A program made the translations under genes and the position numbers. A model generated the notes under the pieces. It saw nothing but the letters and a program-made list of their open reading frames with translations. It was not told the origin of the DNA and did no database searches. From contig CADATP010000003.1 of NCBI GenBank assembly GCA_902790935.1, positions 1-62,119 on the forward strand: a stretch of 62,119 bases of DNA. The letters run 5' to 3'. Origin of the DNA: an uncultured Lachnospiraceae bacterium. Lineage in GTDB: Bacteria; Bacillota; Clostridia; Lachnospirales; Lachnospiraceae. Each line of letters opens with the position of its first letter. Position 1 is the stretch's first letter. Positions 60,081 to 62,119 of this stretch are shown here, piece by piece.

Positions 60081-61187
60081 ATGTGGGAGACCAGCTACGC
60101 AAGAGAACCTATAAACTATAAATTGTTTTTCTTAAAACTCCTTAAAAAGCTCTGGCTTTTACCTATAACCATTGTCATCTTTTCGATTTTGGTCGGAGGT
60201 ATTTACTGCTTTGTAAATTTTGGAGTTAAAGACGGATATAAGTACAGGGCAAGGACTATTTATCATGTAACCTTTGACAGCGACGGTGCGGATGAAGAGT
60301 ACGCCTACTACAACTATTATACCTGGCAGGAGCTTATACATACCGATTATTTTACCGACGCTTTAGAGAAAGAGTTTGCCGGAAGACTGACAAGGGAAGA
60401 GATCATATCGGATACTTACGCTACCATTGAATCGGATTATCGATATCTTTATACAAAAACAACTACCGGGGATCCAAATCTTTCGATAGAGGTGGAGAAT
60501 GCTCTTTCCAAGCTTATCTGCGAATTCCCCATAGGCAAAAAGGAGATTGCTGCCATCGAGGTGGTTGACGCAGCGGACGAGGGTGATATCGAAGATATAT
60601 CTCTTATCTTTGTTAAAAGAGCCTTTATCTTCGGCGCTGTGATCGGATGCATTTTGTTTTTTGCCATAGCTGTATTTTACGCTTGCGTTGACACATCGGT
60701 TTATCTTCCTGCCACTCTGGAAAAAAGGTATCATATAAGAACTCTCGGCGCTGTATCCATGCCGGAGTTTGCAGATAACTGTAAGTATCTGCTCGGAGAT
60801 AAAAAACGGGTTGCCTTTTTGGAACTTGACGAGTCTGCGAGGACTCTTACGGAGGAAATTGTTTCAAAAGATGAGGATGTATCTCTAAGCGTCAGAAGTA
60901 TGAGACGTCTTTCGAAGGAAGCTCTTAATACAAGCTACAGGGAAGTCCTTACCGGAAATTACGACAGGGATTATTACGGCTTTTGCGATTTTCTTAAAGA
61001 AGGCTTCTGCGATATTTTAAGGGACCATGACGCGGTTGTGGTTGCGGTAAAGGCGGCCGCACATAACGGAAAGAAAGTCGAGAGAGTCGTTGAACAGCTC
61101 ACAAGGCAGGATATAGGTATTACGGCATTTTTACTTACCTGCGAGGATGAGTGGCTGCTTAGAGCCTACTACGGCAAAAAGGGTTAA
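60081..61187 (+). CDS. Wzz/Wzc-like chain-length protein with degenerate kinase domain
   Basis: The 368-residue product has membrane helices near 22-45 and 180-205 that bracket an external domain, as in polysaccharide co-polymerases. The cytoplasmic tail (about 205-368) follows the bacterial tyrosine-kinase layout (LEKRYHIRTLGAVSMPEF at its start, then VVVAVKAAAHNGKKVERVVEQLTRQDIGITAFLLT and YYGKKG), but the place of Walker A reads VAFLELDESARTLTEE and no P-loop is left. It probably sets chain length without kinase activity. It precedes the EpsG-like polymerase gene. Confidence 0.75.
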   Translation: MWETSYAREPINYKLFFLKLLKKLWLLPITIVIFSILVGGIYCFVNFGVKDGYKYRARTIYHVTFDSDGADEEYAYYNYYTWQELIHTDYFTDALEKEFAGRLTREEIISDTYATIESDYRYLYTKTTTGDPNLSIEVENALSKLICEFPIGKKEIAAIEVVDAADEGDIEDISLIFVKRAFIFGAVIGCILFFAIAVFYACVDTSVYLPATLEKRYHIRTLGAVSMPEFADNCKYLLGDKKRVAFLELDESARTLTEEIVSKDEDVSLSVRSMRRLSKEALNTSYREVLTGNYDRDYYGFCDFLKEGFCDILRDHDAVVVAVKAAAHNGKKVERVVEQLTRQDIGITAFLLTCEDEWLLRAYYGKKG

Positions 61188-61190
61188 GCT

Positions 61191-62119
61191 ATGGTAATGT
61201 ACTTTTTTTTGACCGCCGTATGCCTTGTATTTGCGTATTTTGTCAATACCGCTTATCGCAGAGAAGGCGCATATGTCGGCGATAAAAAAATAAATACTTC
61301 CCTTCCCACAAGGCAGGAAATCGTAAACCGGCTTATGCTTGTGAGTATTTTTCTTGTTTTGTTTGGGTTATCCGCTTTAAGATACGGGATCGGAAACGAC
61401 TATTGGACGTATAGATATGAGTTTCTTGATATTCACCGTGCGGACACAAAGATTTCTTTTGAGATCGGTTTTCAGCTTTTTGTCAGGATAATGCAGTTTA
61501 TTGTCGGGGTAGACAACTATATTCCGATATTCGCCGTGATATCCTTTTTTACCTGTCTGTTTTTTGTAAAAGGAATCTACGATACGGCGGATTACTTTGT
61601 CCTTAGCTTTTTCATCTTTATGGCTAACGGCTTTTACTTTATGAGCTTTAGCAATGTGAGATATTATTTTGTGCTCGCGCTGGTGATCTACTCTATGAAG
61701 TATCTCTTTAAGCGCCGATTTGTGCCCTTTTGCCTTATTATCTGTTTCGCGGCCTTTTTCCATATGACGGCGCTTCTTGTTATACCGGCGTACATACTCG
61801 CTTACTTTTTGAAATGGTCTAAGAAGACGATCTGGATGATACCGGCGGCGGCCCTTGTCCTCATCTTTGGACGTATCCCCATAAGAAGGCTGCTATTTGT
61901 CTTTTATCCCTACTATGAAGGGGACAAGATTCTGGATGTGGCAACCTATTCCTGGGTCAATATAGCCAAGTGTGCGGCAATACTTATACTTGCTCTTGTC
62001 TTTTATAAAAAGAGCATTTCGGGTGATGCAAAGGCTGAAACTTTCTTTAATCTGAACCTGTTCGCTCTCTTGCTATATACCTGCGCTACCTATGTCCCGG
62101 AGCTTAGCAGAGTCTGCTA
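61191..62119 (+). CDS. EpsG-like polysaccharide polymerase (partial, runs off the right edge)
   Basis: From ATG 61191 (or 61197) an open frame continues to the last base, about 309 codons without stop. The product is very hydrophobic with at least eight helices, and SALRYGIGNDYWTYRYEF (about 63-80) matches the EpsG/Wzy family start motif (RxxxG.D). Such proteins join repeat units of exopolysaccharide outside the membrane. With the Wzz-like and glycosyltransferase genes it marks the start of an EPS cluster that continues beyond the window. Confidence 0.8.
   Translation, partial: MVMYFFLTAVCLVFAYFVNTAYRREGAYVGDKKINTSLPTRQEIVNRLMLVSIFLVLFGLSALRYGIGNDYWTYRYEFLDIHRADTKISFEIGFQLFVRIMQFIVGVDNYIPIFAVISFFTCLFFVKGIYDTADYFVLSFFIFMANGFYFMSFSNVRYYFVLALVIYSMKYLFKRRFVPFCLIICFAAFFHMTALLVIPAYILAYFLKWSKKTIWMIPAAALVLIFGRIPIRRLLFVFYPYYEGDKILDVATYSWVNIAKCAAILILALVFYKKSISGDAKAETFFNLNLFALLLYTCATYVPELSRVC

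Overview
The window looks like a chromosomal segment of an anaerobic, low-to-moderate GC Firmicute, most likely a Lachnospiraceae member of the Butyrivibrio/Roseburia type. Supporting signs are an oxygen-independent (class III) ribonucleotide reductase, an [FeFe]-hydrogenase-like sensor, glutamine synthetase type III, the ireB-ruvX-yrzB block, RNase J, a YjfB-type motility protein, ftsEX next to an EnvC-like hydrolase, and strong GGAGG ribosome binding sites. The family assignment is an inference from gene content, not a database result. Nearly every gene is on the + strand; the only clear exception is a small HPr-like gene.

Layout. 1-8.1 kb: tail of an unknown gene, an EAL protein, anaerobic NrdD behind tandem NrdR boxes, a cytoplasmic H-cluster chemoreceptor-like protein and a GGDEF cyclase. 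8.3-13.2 kb: a complete branched-chain amino acid ABC transporter (livKHMGF). 13.4-22.0 kb: a lipid/polyketide-type block: iron-sulfur flavoprotein, PlsC-like acyltransferase, acyl carrier protein, a two-domain ketosynthase whose second half has lost its catalytic residues (KS-CLF-like fusion), FabG, FabZ, FabD and a fused AccDA, interrupted by two long, highly structured intergenic regions. 22.1-28.9 kb: an orphan pilin with an apparent ATA start, then prmA, a shortened CobL-like protein, rsmE, a flavin reductase, and the cysteine desulfurase-thiI pair. 29-36.6 kb: RNA-modification and housekeeping genes (mtaB, ireB, ruvX, yrzB, rnj, ylbF, an MltG-like fragment, trmR, trhP). 36.7-42.1 kb: glnN, an AEC transporter, tRNA-Gln(CUG), an acyl-ACP thioesterase, a CvfB-like S1 protein and yjfB. 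42.2-48.2 kb: a CdaR-like regulator, ftsE-ftsX-envC-ctp and a water-type aquaporin. 48.3-59.2 kb: a radical SAM protein, a zinc-ribbon/HTH protein, uvrB, PilZ, an acyl-adenylating enzyme, a patatin-like phospholipase, an orphan McrB-like AAA protein and uvrA. 59.2 kb to the end: the start of an exopolysaccharide locus (glycosyltransferase, Wzz-like protein with a degenerate kinase domain, EpsG-like polymerase running off the edge).

How the genes fit together. Cyclic-di-GMP metabolism (EAL, GGDEF) and reading (PilZ) occur together with motility (YjfB) and exopolysaccharide genes. The fatty-acid-like block has everything for malonyl-ACP supply (except the biotin carrier and biotin carboxylase), condensation, ketoreduction and dehydration, but no enoyl reductase and no FabH. 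Together with the KS-CLF architecture and structured RNA spacers, it is the best candidate here for an undescribed system, perhaps a dedicated polyene or unusual acyl-chain synthase rather than housekeeping FAS. An acyl-ACP thioesterase and an adenylating enzyme elsewhere in the window could act on its products, but nothing in the sequence links them directly.
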